The position numbers and the translations under genes are program-made. A stretch of 55,170 nt of DNA from Burkholderia latens (lineage in GTDB: Bacteria > Pseudomonadota > Gammaproteobacteria > Burkholderiales > Burkholderiaceae), in assembly GCF_902499045.1 (NCBI RefSeq), contig NZ_CABVPL010000055.1, forward strand, positions 1 to 55,170, given 5' to 3'. Every line of letters begins with the position of its first letter. The first letter of the stretch is position 1. Positions 23,489 to 33,089 of the stretch are shown piece after piece. The notes below the pieces were generated by a model, which ran no database searches, had not been told where the DNA came from, and saw only the letters and a program-made list of their open reading frames with translations.

Positions 23489-25852
23489 TCAGCCTGCCTT
23501 CGCGGCACTCGCCGCGCGCACCGCCTGCACCGCGCGCAGGATCGACTCGCCGGTGGCCGGCGCGTCGAGCGGCGGATTCACGCGATACTCGCCGACCGCG
23601 GCAATCGCATCGCGCACCGCGAAGAACACCGAGAACGGCAGCAGCAGCGGCGGCTCGCCGACGGCTTTCGAGCGGTGGATGCTGTCCTCCACGTTGCGGT
23701 TCTGGAACAGCCGCACGTTGAACTCCGGCGGCGTATCGTTGACGGTCGGGATCTTGTACGTGGACGGCGCGTGCGTCATCAGCTTGCCGGCCGCGTTCCA
23801 CCACAGCTCCTCGGTCGTGAGCCAGCCCATCCCCTGGATGAACGCGCCTTCGACTTGGCCGATGTCGAGCGCCGGGTTCAGCGAAGCGCCGACGTCGTGC
23901 AGCGCATCGACGCGCAGCGTGCGCATTTCGCCCGTCAGCGTGTCGATCACGACTTCCGATACCGCCGCGCCGTACGAGTAGTAGTAGAACGGCCGGCCCT
24001 GCAGCTTCGACTGGTCCCAATGCAGCTTCGGCGTCGCATAGAAACCGTCTGACCACAGCTGCACGCGTGCGAGATACGCCTTCGCGACCACCTCGCCGAA
24101 CGGCACGCTCGCGCCGCCGACCCACACGAAGTCGTTGCCGAACTTCACGTCGGCCGCAGCGACGTTGCCGTCGCCGAACTGCTTGGCCGCGAACGCCGCG
24201 AGCCGCTCGCGCAGCTGGCGCGCCGCATCCTGCGCGGCCTTGCCGTTCAGGTCCGAACCCGTCGACGCGGCCGTCGCGGACGTGTTCGCGACCTTGCTCG
24301 TGTCGGTCGCCGTCACGCGGATCCGGCCGAAGCGGATGCCGAGCTCGTGCGCGACGACCTGCGCGACCTTCGTGTTGAGCCCCTGCCCCATCTCCGTGCC
24401 GCCGTGGTTCACGAGCACCGAGCCGTCCGTGTAGATGTGCACCAGCGCGCCGGCCTGATTGAAGTGCGTGACGTTGAACGCGATCCCGAACTTCACCGGC
24501 GTGAGCGCGATGCCCTTCTTCAGCACCGTGTTGCGTGCGTTGAATTCGCGCACGCCGGCGCGCCGCGCGCGGTAGTCGCTCGTCGTCTCGAGTTCGCCGA
24601 GCAGCTCGTGCAGCACGTTGTCCTCGATCGTCTGCCCGTAAGGCGTCACGTTGCGCTCGGTCTTGCCGTACAGGTTCGCGTAGCGCACGTCGAGCGGATC
24701 GCGGCCGAGCGAGCGAGCGATGTCGTCGAGGATGTATTCGATCGCGAACGCGCCCTGCGGGCCGCCGAAGCCGCGGAACGCGGTGTTCGACTGCGTGTTG
24801 GTCCTGCCGCAGTAGCCGGCGATGTCGACGTCGCCGAGCCAGTACGCGTTGTCGAAGTGGCACACGGCGCGCGTCATCACCGGGCCCGACAGATCGGCGG
24901 AGAAGCCGCAGCGCGACGTCATGTCGAGCGCGACGCCGTCGATGCGGCCGTCGTCGTCGTAGCCGACGTCGAAGCGGTAATGGAAGTCGTGCCGCTTGCC
25001 GGTGATCATCATGTCGTCGTCGCGGTCCGGCCGCAGCTTCACCGGGCACAGCAGCTTCCACGCGGCGAGCGCCGCGCAGCACGCGAAGAGGCCCGACTGC
25101 GATTCCTTGCCGCCGAACCCGCCGCCCATCCGCCGGCATTCGACCAGCACGTTGTGCGACGCGACGCCGAGCACGTGCGCGACGAGATGCTGCATCTCGC
25201 TCGGGTGCTGCGTCGAGCAGTACACGTGCATCCCGTCGTCGTCCTTCGGCACCGCGTATGCGATCTGCCCTTCCAGGTAGAACTGTTCCTGTCCGCCGAG
25301 CAGCATCTCGCCCGACTCGCGATGCGGCGCGGCGGCGAGCCTTGCGGTCGCATTGCCGCGCGCGAGCTTCAGCGGCGGAATCACGTAGGTTTCGGCGTTG
25401 CGCGCTTCCTGCGCGGTCAGGATCGCGGGCAGCTCTTCGTACTCGACCTGCGCGCGGCGCGCGGCGAGCCGCGCGATGTCGTGCGACGTCGCGACGACGA
25501 TGAACATTGGCTGGCCGACGAACTGCACGATGCCGTTCGCGAGCACCGGATCGTCGTGGATGATCGGCCCGCAATCGTTGACGCCCGGAATGTCGTCGGC
25601 CGTGAACACGGCGACCACGCCGGGGGTCGCGCGCACCGCGTCGAAATTCATCGACACGATCTTCGCGTGCGGCTTCGCGGACAGCCCGAGCGCCGCATGC
25701 AGCGTGCCGGCGACGAGCGGAATGTCGTCGGTGTAGGTCGCGCGGCCACTCACGTGCAGGTGCGCGGATTCGTGCGGACGCGACACGTGCACCTGTGCGG
25801 CGTCGGCCTGCGGGTCGAGGGTGTTGAGGAACGGTTCTGCTTGCTGGTTCAT
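23489..25852 (-). CDS. xdhB: Xanthine dehydrogenase, molybdopterin-binding subunit
   Basis: This 787-residue large subunit of cytoplasmic xanthine dehydrogenase oxidises hypoxanthine to xanthine to urate. Landmarks are GQEQFYLEGQ, the substrate-site Arg in NTAFRGFGGPQG, the Moco-binding GGTEMGQGL, and the catalytic Glu in KAVGEPPLLLPF near residue 737. Length and motifs agree with R. capsulatus XdhB-type proteins. It starts 18 bp after xdhA and is followed directly by xdhC. All key residues I can check are intact, in contrast to the shortened XdhC. Confidence 0.96.
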   Translation of the reverse strand: MNQQAEPFLNTLDPQADAAQVHVSRPHESAHLHVSGRATYTDDIPLVAGTLHAALGLSAKPHAKIVSMNFDAVRATPGVVAVFTADDIPGVNDCGPIIHDDPVLANGIVQFVGQPMFIVVATSHDIARLAARRAQVEYEELPAILTAQEARNAETYVIPPLKLARGNATARLAAAPHRESGEMLLGGQEQFYLEGQIAYAVPKDDDGMHVYCSTQHPSEMQHLVAHVLGVASHNVLVECRRMGGGFGGKESQSGLFACCAALAAWKLLCPVKLRPDRDDDMMITGKRHDFHYRFDVGYDDDGRIDGVALDMTSRCGFSADLSGPVMTRAVCHFDNAYWLGDVDIAGYCGRTNTQSNTAFRGFGGPQGAFAIEYILDDIARSLGRDPLDVRYANLYGKTERNVTPYGQTIEDNVLHELLGELETTSDYRARRAGVREFNARNTVLKKGIALTPVKFGIAFNVTHFNQAGALVHIYTDGSVLVNHGGTEMGQGLNTKVAQVVAHELGIRFGRIRVTATDTSKVANTSATAASTGSDLNGKAAQDAARQLRERLAAFAAKQFGDGNVAAADVKFGNDFVWVGGASVPFGEVVAKAYLARVQLWSDGFYATPKLHWDQSKLQGRPFYYYSYGAAVSEVVIDTLTGEMRTLRVDALHDVGASLNPALDIGQVEGAFIQGMGWLTTEELWWNAAGKLMTHAPSTYKIPTVNDTPPEFNVRLFQNRNVEDSIHRSKAVGEPPLLLPFSVFFAVRDAIAAVGEYRVNPPLDAPATGESILRAVQAVRAASAAKAG

Positions 25853-25870
25853 GTTCGGTATTCTCCGTCG

Positions 25871-27442
25871 TCAGACGCGCACCGCGTCGTCGGCAACGTC
25901 AGCGGCGGCTTCGGCGGCCACTTCGCGCACGTTGAGCGCCTGCGGCGGCAGCGGGTCGTGCGGACGCGTCTCCAGCCAGAAGCGATACATCAGGTTCTTC
26001 GCGGTATCGAGCCGATACGCGCTCGTCGCGCGCATGTCGGACAGCGGCTGGTAGTCGCGCTCGAGCGCCTGCATCGCGGCGTGCGCGGTCGCTTCGTGCC
26101 ACTGCGCGCCGTCGAGCACGCTTTCCGCGTGCGCCGCGCGCTTCGGCGTCGCGGCCATTCCGCCGAACGCGATACGCGGCGCGCGGATCAGCTCGCCGTC
26201 CGCGATGAACGCGAACGCCGCGCACACGGCGGAAATGTCTGAGTCGAACCGCTTCGACAGCTTGTACGTGCGGAACTGCAGCTTCGCGCGCGCGCCGGTG
26301 CGGGTCGGCACCTTCACGCCGACGACGAATTCGTGCGGCGCCATGTCCTTCTGCTGATAACCCGTGTACAGCGCCTCGAGCGGCAACTCGCGCACCGTGT
26401 CGCCGCCGCGCAGCACGACGCGCGCGCCGAGCGCGATCAGGCCCGGCATCGAGTCGCCGATCGGCGAGCCGTTCGCGACGTTGCCGCCGAGCGTCCCCGC
26501 GTTGCGGATCGGCAGCGACGCGAAGCGCTTCCACATCTCGGTCAGCTCCGGATACGTGCCGGCGAGCGCCGCGTACGCGTTTTCGACCGTCACGCCCGCG
26601 CCGATCTCGATCCAGTCGTCGCCGTGCACGATCCGCTGCAGTTCGGCGATCTGGCCGACGTAGATCAGGTCGTCGAGGCGGCGCAGCTGTTTCGTGACCC
26701 ACAGGCCGATGTCGGTGCTGCCGGCAAGGAGTCGCGCGTCCGGGCGCGCCGCCTTCAGCGCGGCCAATGCGTCGAGCGTGCGCGGCGCCGCGAACTGCGC
26801 GCCGTCGGCCGTCGTGTACGTGAACGTGTCGTCGCGCTTCAGCGACGCGAGCGTGCGCGCGAGCGCCGCCGTGTCGACCGGCGCCGACGCAGCGGGTGCG
26901 CCTTCGCCGTTCGCATCGAACATCCGCACCGCCGCGTCGACGATCGGCCGGTAGCCGGTGCAGCGGCACAGGTTGCCGGTCAGCGCGTCGGCGATTTCCG
27001 TGCGCGTCGGCACGGACTTCGCGTTCTCGCACGCGCTGCCGCAGCGTTCGTGGCCATGCTTTTCGTACAGCGCCCACATCGACATCACGAAGCCCGGCGT
27101 GCAGAAGCCGCATTGCGAGCCGTGGCAATCGACCATCGCCTGCTGCACCGGGTGCAGCGAACCGTCCGGCTGGCGCAGGTCTTCGACCGTCAACAGCGCC
27201 TTGCCGTCGAGCGTCGGCAGGAACTGGATGCAAGCGTTGACGGCCTTGAACGCGACGGCGCCCGCGTCGGTCAGCTCGCCGACGACGACCGTGCACGCGC
27301 CGCAGTCGCCTTCCGCGCAGCCTTCCTTGGTGCCGGTGCAATGCGCATCCTCGCGCAGGTACTGCAGCACGGTGCGGGTGACGTCCGCGCCGCTGACTTC
27401 GCGGATCGCGTGACGATGGTAGAAGCGGATCGGCTCACTCAT
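25871..27442 (-). CDS. xdhA: Xanthine dehydrogenase, FeS/FAD small subunit
   Basis: This 523-residue subunit carries an N-terminal plant-ferredoxin-like [2Fe-2S] domain (CTGTKEGCAEGDCGAC), a second [2Fe-2S] domain (GSQCGFCTPGF and GNLCRCTGYRPI) and an FAD-binding domain (LLAGSTDIGLW, RNAGTLGGNVANGSPIGD). It passes electrons from the Moco subunit to NAD+. The start at 27442 (MSEPIRFYHR) is taken where family homology begins. It is the first gene of xdhABC. Confidence 0.95.
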   Translation of the reverse strand: MSEPIRFYHRHAIREVSGADVTRTVLQYLREDAHCTGTKEGCAEGDCGACTVVVGELTDAGAVAFKAVNACIQFLPTLDGKALLTVEDLRQPDGSLHPVQQAMVDCHGSQCGFCTPGFVMSMWALYEKHGHERCGSACENAKSVPTRTEIADALTGNLCRCTGYRPIVDAAVRMFDANGEGAPAASAPVDTAALARTLASLKRDDTFTYTTADGAQFAAPRTLDALAALKAARPDARLLAGSTDIGLWVTKQLRRLDDLIYVGQIAELQRIVHGDDWIEIGAGVTVENAYAALAGTYPELTEMWKRFASLPIRNAGTLGGNVANGSPIGDSMPGLIALGARVVLRGGDTVRELPLEALYTGYQQKDMAPHEFVVGVKVPTRTGARAKLQFRTYKLSKRFDSDISAVCAAFAFIADGELIRAPRIAFGGMAATPKRAAHAESVLDGAQWHEATAHAAMQALERDYQPLSDMRATSAYRLDTAKNLMYRFWLETRPHDPLPPQALNVREVAAEAAADVADDAVRV

Positions 27443-27790
27443 GTCTCTATCATTCTTCAAGCGGGGGCAAGGCGGCCTGCGCGGGGCGCTCGGCCGACGT
27501 GTTTCTGACAGTTTGCACGCTATCACCGCCAAATTCCGCAACCCATAGCCCATCACGCATGCGGCCCATATAACTGCCGCGATATGCGCGCGAGCGCCGT
27601 GCGGCGGGCTTCCCGAACGTTACGGGGCTTGCGGTTCGGGCGTGCGGCCGCCGATGCGCCGGCGCGCCGTCGTCAATGAAACGGGTCCGGATTAACTAAA
27701 CGGTCCCTGCGGGAAAACCGGTTCCATGGGAAAATCCCGATTCCGTTTTTCGCCGTCTTCCGTTCCGTTTCGCTCATCTGTTCCGACCCC
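27443..27790. other. 348-bp divergent spacer (xdhA / MFS gene)
   Basis: It holds the xdh and MFS promoters. Below-average GC is seen around 27690-27760, with the near-repeated motifs GGGAAAACCGG and GGGAAAATCCC. No gene and no assignable operator were found. Confidence 0.4.
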
Positions 27791-29005
27791 ATGTCAACCG
27801 ATTCCGCCACACCGCCGCGCAGCGGCGTTGCCGTCACGCTGCAAATCGTGTCGGTCGTCTGCTTCACGTTCATCTGCTACCTGACCATCGGCCTGCCGCT
27901 CGCGGTGCTGCCGGGCTTCGTCCATGACGACCTCGGCTTTTCGGCGATCGTCGCCGGCGGTGCGATCAGCGTCCAGTATTTCGCGACGCTCGCGTCACGC
28001 CCGCTCGCCGGGCGCTTGGCCGACACGCTCGGGCCGAAGCAAACGGTGCTGCGCGGCCTGATCGGCTGCGGCGTGTCCGGCGTGCTGCTGCTCGTCGCGT
28101 TGCTGCTCGCGCACTGGCCGGTCGCGAGCCTCGTGCTGCTGGTCGCGAGCCGGCTCGTGCTGGGCGTCGGCGAAAGCCTGTGCGGCACCGGCGCGATCCT
28201 GTGGGGCATCGGCCGCGTCGGCGTCGCGCACAACGCGAAGGTGATCTCGTGGAACGGCATCGCGACCTACGGCGCGCTCGCGCTCGGCGCGCCGGTCGGC
28301 GTCGCGATCGCGCATACGCTGAATCCGGCGCTGATCGGCGTGATCGTGATCGCGCTCGCCGCGCTGGGCTTCCATCTCGCGCGGCTGATCGATCCCGTGC
28401 CGGTCGTGCATGGCGAGCGGATGTCGTATGCGAGCGTGTTCACGCGCGTGCTGCCGCACGGCCTCGGCCTCGCGCTGGGCTCGGCCGGCTTCGGCTCGAT
28501 CGCGACCTTCGTCACGCTGTACTACGCGGCGCGCCACTGGCCAAACGCCGCGCTGTCGCTGACCGTGTTCGGCACGCTGTTCATCGGCGCGCGCCTGCTG
28601 TTCGCGAACACGATCAAGACCTACGGCGGCTTCCGCGTCGCGATCGTGTCGTTCGCGTTCGAGTGCTCGGGCCTCGTGCTGCTGTGGCTCGCGCCGGTGC
28701 CGCACGTCGCGCTCGTCGGCGCGGCGCTGACGGGATTCGGCTTCGCGCTGATCTTCCCGGCGCTCGGCGTCGAAGCGGTCGCGCTGGTGCCGCCCGCAAG
28801 CCGCGGCGCGGCGCTGTCCGCGTATTCGGTTTTCCTCGACCTGTCGCTCGGCATCACCGGCCCGCTTGCCGGCTATGTGGCCGGCGCGTTCGGCTATCCG
28901 CAGGTGTTCCTGTTCGCGGCCGTGGCGGCTGCGGCGGGCGTCGCGCTGTCGATGATGCTGTATCAGCGGCAGGCGCGGGTCGCGGGGAGCGGTGCGGCGG
29001 CGTGA
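27791..29005 (+). CDS. MFS transporter, YhhS/YfcJ-like
   Basis: This 404-residue, about 12-helix inner-membrane transporter resembles the YhhS/YfcJ group of sugar/arabinose-efflux-like MFS proteins. Markers are [20 protein letters not shown] in helix 1 and the loop 2-3 motif [15 protein letters not shown]. No clear Shine-Dalgarno precedes the ATG at 27791. It is divergent from xdhA, but the substrate cannot be tied to purines from sequence. Confidence 0.88.
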   Translation: MSTDSATPPRSGVAVTLQIVSVVCFTFICYLTIGLPLAVLPGFVHDDLGFSAIVAGGAISVQYFATLASRPLAGRLADTLGPKQTVLRGLIGCGVSGVLLLVALLLAHWPVASLVLLVASRLVLGVGESLCGTGAILWGIGRVGVAHNAKVISWNGIATYGALALGAPVGVAIAHTLNPALIGVIVIALAALGFHLARLIDPVPVVHGERMSYASVFTRVLPHGLGLALGSAGFGSIATFVTLYYAARHWPNAALSLTVFGTLFIGARLLFANTIKTYGGFRVAIVSFAFECSGLVLLWLAPVPHVALVGAALTGFGFALIFPALGVEAVALVPPASRGAALSAYSVFLDLSLGITGPLAGYVAGAFGYPQVFLFAAVAAAAGVALSMMLYQRQARVAGSGAAA

Positions 29006-29053
29006 CGCACGTTGCCGCATGCGCAATGCGGCCAGCATCCCGGCCCTGCAAAG

Positions 29054-29080
29054 AAAACGCCCGCATCGCGCGGGCGTTTT
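29054..29080. terminator. Bidirectional intrinsic terminator
   Basis: AAAACGCCCGC-ATCGC-GCGGGCGTTTT is a perfect 11-bp stem with A- and T-runs on both sides. It separates the convergent MFS and EamA genes. Confidence 0.92.
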
Positions 29081-29102
29081 GCATTTCCGGCGGCCGAGCC
29101 GC

Positions 29103-29993
29103 TCAAGCGGTCCTCAAGAACAACCGCCGCGCCAGATCGAACGCGACGAGATTGCCGGCCACGACGAGCAGCAGCCCGATCACCGCCAGCGGCGACCATT
29201 GGTAGCCTTCGAAGACCGTCGACACGGCGAGCGCGACGATCGGGAACAGCACCGTGCAGTACGCGGCCCGCTCGGGCCCGATGCGTCCGACGAGCGTCAG
29301 ATACGCGGTGAAGCCGATCACCGAGCCCGGCACGGCGAGATAGACCAGCGCGCCGAGATAGCGCGGGCTCGGGTCGATCGTGAACGGCAGCCCGGCCGCC
29401 GCGCTGCCGACCGTCAGGATCGCCGCGCCGATCAGCATCGCCCAGCCGTTGGTCACGAGCGGGTGCAGCCCCATCGACTGCATCCGGCTCGACAGCAGGT
29501 TGCCGGCCGAGAAACACATCGTGCCGGCGAACGCGATCGCGAGGCCCGCCCAGGTCGCGTGATCGTCGAGGTGGCCGGCCATCTGCTGCCAGAACAGGCA
29601 CGCGATGCCGGTCAGTCCGAGCAGCGCGCCGGCGATCGCGGACGGCCGCAGCGGGCGGCCCATGAACAGCCGGCCGTTGATCGAATTCAGCAACGGCGCG
29701 GTCGAGAAGATCACCGCGACGAGCCCGCTCGGCACGACCTGCTCGGCATAGTAAAAGCACAGGAAATTCAGGCAGAACAGCGCGGCGCCCTGCGCGACGA
29801 GATAGCGCCACGCTTCGCGCGGCGGGCGCACCGGCCGGCGCATCACGCGCAGCAGCGCGAACAGCACGGCGGACGCGAGCCAGAAACGCCACGCGATCGA
29901 CACGGGCGGCGGCACGGCGCCGAGTTGCCACTTGATCGCGATCCAGGTGGTGCCCCAGATCAGCACGGTGACGAAATAAAGCGACAGGTTCAT
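29103..29993 (-). CDS. EamA/DMT-family permease (RhtA-like exporter)
   Basis: This 296-residue, 10-helix protein with two EamA repeats starts LSLYFVTVLIWGTTWIAIKW, the classic DMT opening. Members export amino acids or other metabolites. The ATG at 29993 is at the family start; no strong ribosome-binding site is visible. It is divergent (133 bp) from the AraC regulator at 30127, which is a natural candidate for its control. Confidence 0.9.
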   Translation of the reverse strand: MNLSLYFVTVLIWGTTWIAIKWQLGAVPPPVSIAWRFWLASAVLFALLRVMRRPVRPPREAWRYLVAQGAALFCLNFLCFYYAEQVVPSGLVAVIFSTAPLLNSINGRLFMGRPLRPSAIAGALLGLTGIACLFWQQMAGHLDDHATWAGLAIAFAGTMCFSAGNLLSSRMQSMGLHPLVTNGWAMLIGAAILTVGSAAAGLPFTIDPSPRYLGALVYLAVPGSVIGFTAYLTLVGRIGPERAAYCTVLFPIVALAVSTVFEGYQWSPLAVIGLLLVVAGNLVAFDLARRLFLRTA

Positions 29994-30126
29994 GGCGGCA
30001 ACGAAGCGGAACGAGTGAAACGGACACCGACTATGCGGCTGCACCGTCCGTGCGGATTGTCCGGAATTGCGGTTTTTTTCCGGGCGCCGCGCGGCGTGCA
30101 TCGCGCGCGCTTATACTCGTCCCATC

Positions 30127-31062
30127 ATGAGTTCGCCCCTGTACGCCCCGCCCGTCGACCACGCCGCCGCCCTCGCCGGCGACGCGTTGCCGTTCGGCCT
30201 GCACTCGGTGTGCCGTACGCTCGCCGACGCGAACGCGACGCTCGAGCGCTTCACGTGGCTAGGCGACCATCTCGCGATCGCCGAATGGACGCGCATCACC
30301 GACGAAAGCGAGACGATCTACGACCAGCCCGGCCACCATACGCTGTCGTGCTATCTCGACGGCGGATATCGGACCGAGCGCGAACGCGTGCCGCGCTACG
30401 GCGCGCCGAGCCTGTTGTGCGCGCTGCCGGGCGACCACGAATCGCGCTGGTGGGTGCGCGGCGAGATGCACTTCATCCACCTGTACTTCCTGCCCGAGCA
30501 CTTCACGCAGCGCGCGATCCGCGAACTCGACCGCGAGCCGCGCGAACTGAAGCTCGCCGACCGAACCTATTTCGAGGATGCGCGCATGGCCGCGCAGCTG
30601 CGTTCGCTCGCGCTCGAGCGCTGGGACGATGCGGACGGGCGGCTGCGCGCGAACGAGGCCGCGCACGACGTGCTGAGCATGCTGCTGCGCGGCCAGAGCG
30701 CGACGCGCACCGACACGCCGTTCCGCGGCGGGCTTGCGCCGGCCGTGCGCCGCCGCGTGCGCGACTACATCGACAGCTACCTGTCGCAACCGCTGACGCT
30801 CGGCGAACTGGCGAACGTCGCCGCGCTGTCCGAATACCACTTCTCGCGGATGTTCCGGGTGTCGTTCGGCCGCGCGCCGCACGCATGGGTCGCCGAGCAA
30901 CGGCTCGCACGGGCGCGCCTGCTGCTGCGCACGACCGCGCTGCCGCTCGCGCAGATCGCGGCCGATTGCGGCTATGCGAACGCGGGCCACTTCAGCCATC
31001 GCTTTCGCGACGCGCACGGCACGACGCCGAACGCGTACCGGCGCGCGATGCAGAGCGGCTGA
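30127..31062 (+). CDS. AraC-family transcriptional regulator
   Basis: This 311-residue protein has an N-terminal cupin-like sensing region (TWLGDHLAIAEW, HTLSCYLDGGYRTERERVPR) and a C-terminal AraC/XylS double HTH at about residues 210-308 (TLGELANVAALSEYHFSRMF, then PLAQIAADCGYANAGHFSHR). It is divergently placed to the EamA exporter gene and probably regulates it; the inducer is unknown. Confidence 0.93.
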   Translation: MSSPLYAPPVDHAAALAGDALPFGLHSVCRTLADANATLERFTWLGDHLAIAEWTRITDESETIYDQPGHHTLSCYLDGGYRTERERVPRYGAPSLLCALPGDHESRWWVRGEMHFIHLYFLPEHFTQRAIRELDREPRELKLADRTYFEDARMAAQLRSLALERWDDADGRLRANEAAHDVLSMLLRGQSATRTDTPFRGGLAPAVRRRVRDYIDSYLSQPLTLGELANVAALSEYHFSRMFRVSFGRAPHAWVAEQRLARARLLLRTTALPLAQIAADCGYANAGHFSHRFRDAHGTTPNAYRRAMQSG

Positions 31063-31125
31063 GCCGCGCGCGCCATTCTTTCGATGGCCGGCGGCGCGAT
31101 GCGTGCCGCGGCCTCACTGCCGTGC

Positions 31126-32337
31126 TTACGTGCCCCGCCGCGACAGCTCTTGCTCGAGCGCGGCCACGCCGGCCGGCAAGTCGACCGGCACCTTCAGGTC
31201 GACCATCGTGCGGCCGAACGCATGGAGCGTGCGGAAAAGGTTGTGTTCGCGGCACTGCTCGCCCATCTGGCCGATCCGCACGATCGGCAGCCCGAACGAG
31301 CCCGAAATCTCGACCTGATACTGTTTGGAGATGTGCCCGCACACCATCCCGGGCGTGAGCCCTTCGGGCGTCTCGATCCCAACCACCGAATTGAGCCGGC
31401 AGTCCTTCGGCGCATAGAGCGAGAGCCCCATCGCCTCGACGCCCGCCTGCAGCGCCAGCGAGCAGCGCAGGTGGCGCGCGAAGCGGCTTTCGAGCGTTTC
31501 CGCGCACACGAGCCGCAGCGCCTCGTGCAGCGCGAGCACGCCCGACACCGGCGCCGTGTAGTGATAGCCCGCGTTGTGCCAGAAGTTCTCCGCGAGCGCC
31601 ATGTCGAGGCACCAGTGCGCGTTCGGCTCCGGACGCTGCTTCATCCGCTCCCATGCGGCGTCGGAGAACGCGATCAGCGACACGCCGGGGATCGACGACA
31701 GTCCCTTCTGGCCACCGGTGATCACCGCGTCGATGCCCCACGCGTCCATTTCGAGCGGCATCGTCGACAGCGTGCACACCGCGTCGACGACGACCAGCGC
31801 GCCGGCCGCCTTCGCAAGCGCAGCGATGTCGCGCAGGTCGCGATTCCACACGGTATTCGACGTCTCGCCCTGCACGATCGTGACGATCTCGGGCCGCTCG
31901 CGCGCGATCGCGTCCGCGATCTCGTCGAGGCTCGCGACCGAGCGGTCGGCCACTTCGAGCGTCGCGACGTCGGCGCCGACGCGCGTCGCCATCTCGGCCA
32001 TCCGCGCGCTGAAGAAGCCGTTGCGGATCGACAGCACGCGGGTGCCGCGCCATGCGAGGTTCGAGATCGCCATTTCCATCGCGGCGGAGCCGGGGCCGGC
32101 GACGCCGAGCACCCACTTCGTGCGGGTCTGGAACACGTAGCGCGCCATCTCTTTCACCTGCTCGATGATCTTCGCCATCGTCGCGCCGAGGTGGTTGATC
32201 ACGATCGTGTTCGCCTTGGCGACGGCGGCCGGAATCGGAACCGGGCCGGCCCCCATCATCAGCAGCGGTTCTTCGGGCAGGATCGCGTCGAGCGGCACGA
32301 CGACGGGACACGGAATCGGCGAGTAATCGATGGACAT
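31126..32337 (-). CDS. Class V aminotransferase (alanine/serine-glyoxylate type)
   Basis: This 403-residue PLP enzyme of fold type I resembles alanine-glyoxylate, serine-pyruvate and ureidoglycine-glyoxylate aminotransferases. It shows MGAGPVPIP near the N-terminus, VVDAVCTLSTMPLEMDAWGI before the PLP lysine, and the lysine itself in GGQKGLSSIPG. It probably moves an amino group between glyoxylate or pyruvate and an amino acid. No ureide genes are adjacent, so a link with xdhABC (4 kb away) is speculative. The start is the ATG at 32337. Confidence 0.87.
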   Translation of the reverse strand: MSIDYSPIPCPVVVPLDAILPEEPLLMMGAGPVPIPAAVAKANTIVINHLGATMAKIIEQVKEMARYVFQTRTKWVLGVAGPGSAAMEMAISNLAWRGTRVLSIRNGFFSARMAEMATRVGADVATLEVADRSVASLDEIADAIARERPEIVTIVQGETSNTVWNRDLRDIAALAKAAGALVVVDAVCTLSTMPLEMDAWGIDAVITGGQKGLSSIPGVSLIAFSDAAWERMKQRPEPNAHWCLDMALAENFWHNAGYHYTAPVSGVLALHEALRLVCAETLESRFARHLRCSLALQAGVEAMGLSLYAPKDCRLNSVVGIETPEGLTPGMVCGHISKQYQVEISGSFGLPIVRIGQMGEQCREHNLFRTLHAFGRTMVDLKVPVDLPAGVAALEQELSRRGT

Positions 32338-33089
32338 GGCGGGCAAAAGGGGAAGGAAAAAACGCACGGACGTCGTTCGCCGCACGGGATGGCGAAACCC
32401 ATCGATCATTCCGCGTTCCGCGCCGGCGCGCAAGAGGCACGCGCGGCCGGACAGCGTGACGGTGGCCCGGTAGACGGACCGGGCCAGCCGGCCGCGCGCG
32501 GGTCGCACGACCGTGTCGCGCATTCGCGCGGCATTGCGGCGCGCAGCCGAAGCGGTTCCGCGCGCGGCGCGATGCCTGCGATTTTCTCCGGCAATATTGC
32601 GACCAGTCGCGGATGCGCGCGTTCGACACGGCGCGCGTATCGCCCGGAATACCCGCCGTCACGATAAAAATCCCGCGGATGGAATCGGTCCACGAAAACC
32701 GGACCGGCAGAAAAACATCCATTATCGCGGCATCAATTGGGGAGCGATTTCACCCAATTACAGGCCGCACCACCGCGCACAACACGCAAGGCATTGATTC
32801 GTATAGAAAAGATTCAACTCACCCGCAGTCGAATTGAATGCGGCGCACGCAATCGCCGGTGCACCACCCGGCATCGGCGCGTTAAAGCGATACCCGCGAT
32901 TTCGATTTTACGCAACCCGCCCCTTTTCACAGGTTGACGAGTAACGCTCTCGTAATGAACAATCGTCTGCAGAATCGAAAACCGGTTTTTCGATACGAAC
33001 GAGAACCGGGCGTCGCGCGACGGCTTTCCAGGTCGTGCAACGGAAAATCACAACCATAATCATTCAACCGGGCCAGAAATCCGCGAGCC
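32338..33089. other. 752-bp AT-richer intergenic region with palindromes
   Basis: GC content falls clearly below the genes around it from about 32700. No ORF with proper codon use was found. It contains the inverted repeat AATTGGG-N11-CCCAATT (32735-32759) and the hairpin ATCGAAAACC-GGTTTTTCGAT (32974-32994). It holds the promoters of the aminotransferase and LysR genes, but its length is far more than needed for that. Confidence 0.5.
32735..32759. promoter_or_regulatory. Inverted repeat AATTGGG-N11-CCCAATT
   Basis: Perfect 7-bp arms are separated by 11 bp, the spacing common for dimeric regulators including LysR-type (T-N11-A). It lies about 400 bp upstream of the aminotransferase gene and 330 bp upstream of the LysR gene. 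The binding protein is unknown. Confidence 0.4.

Noticed and set aside
22897-23600. Frameshift hiding the XdhC N-terminal domain
   Set aside because: The DNA upstream of the short xdhC is fully used by an intact xdhB 3' end, and other frames there do not read as an XdhC/CoxI domain.
31126-32337. Direct assignment of the class V aminotransferase as PucG of ureide breakdown linked to xdhABC
   Set aside because: No allantoinase, ureidoglycolate or uricase-type gene is adjacent and the diagnostic residues could not be checked reliably by eye.
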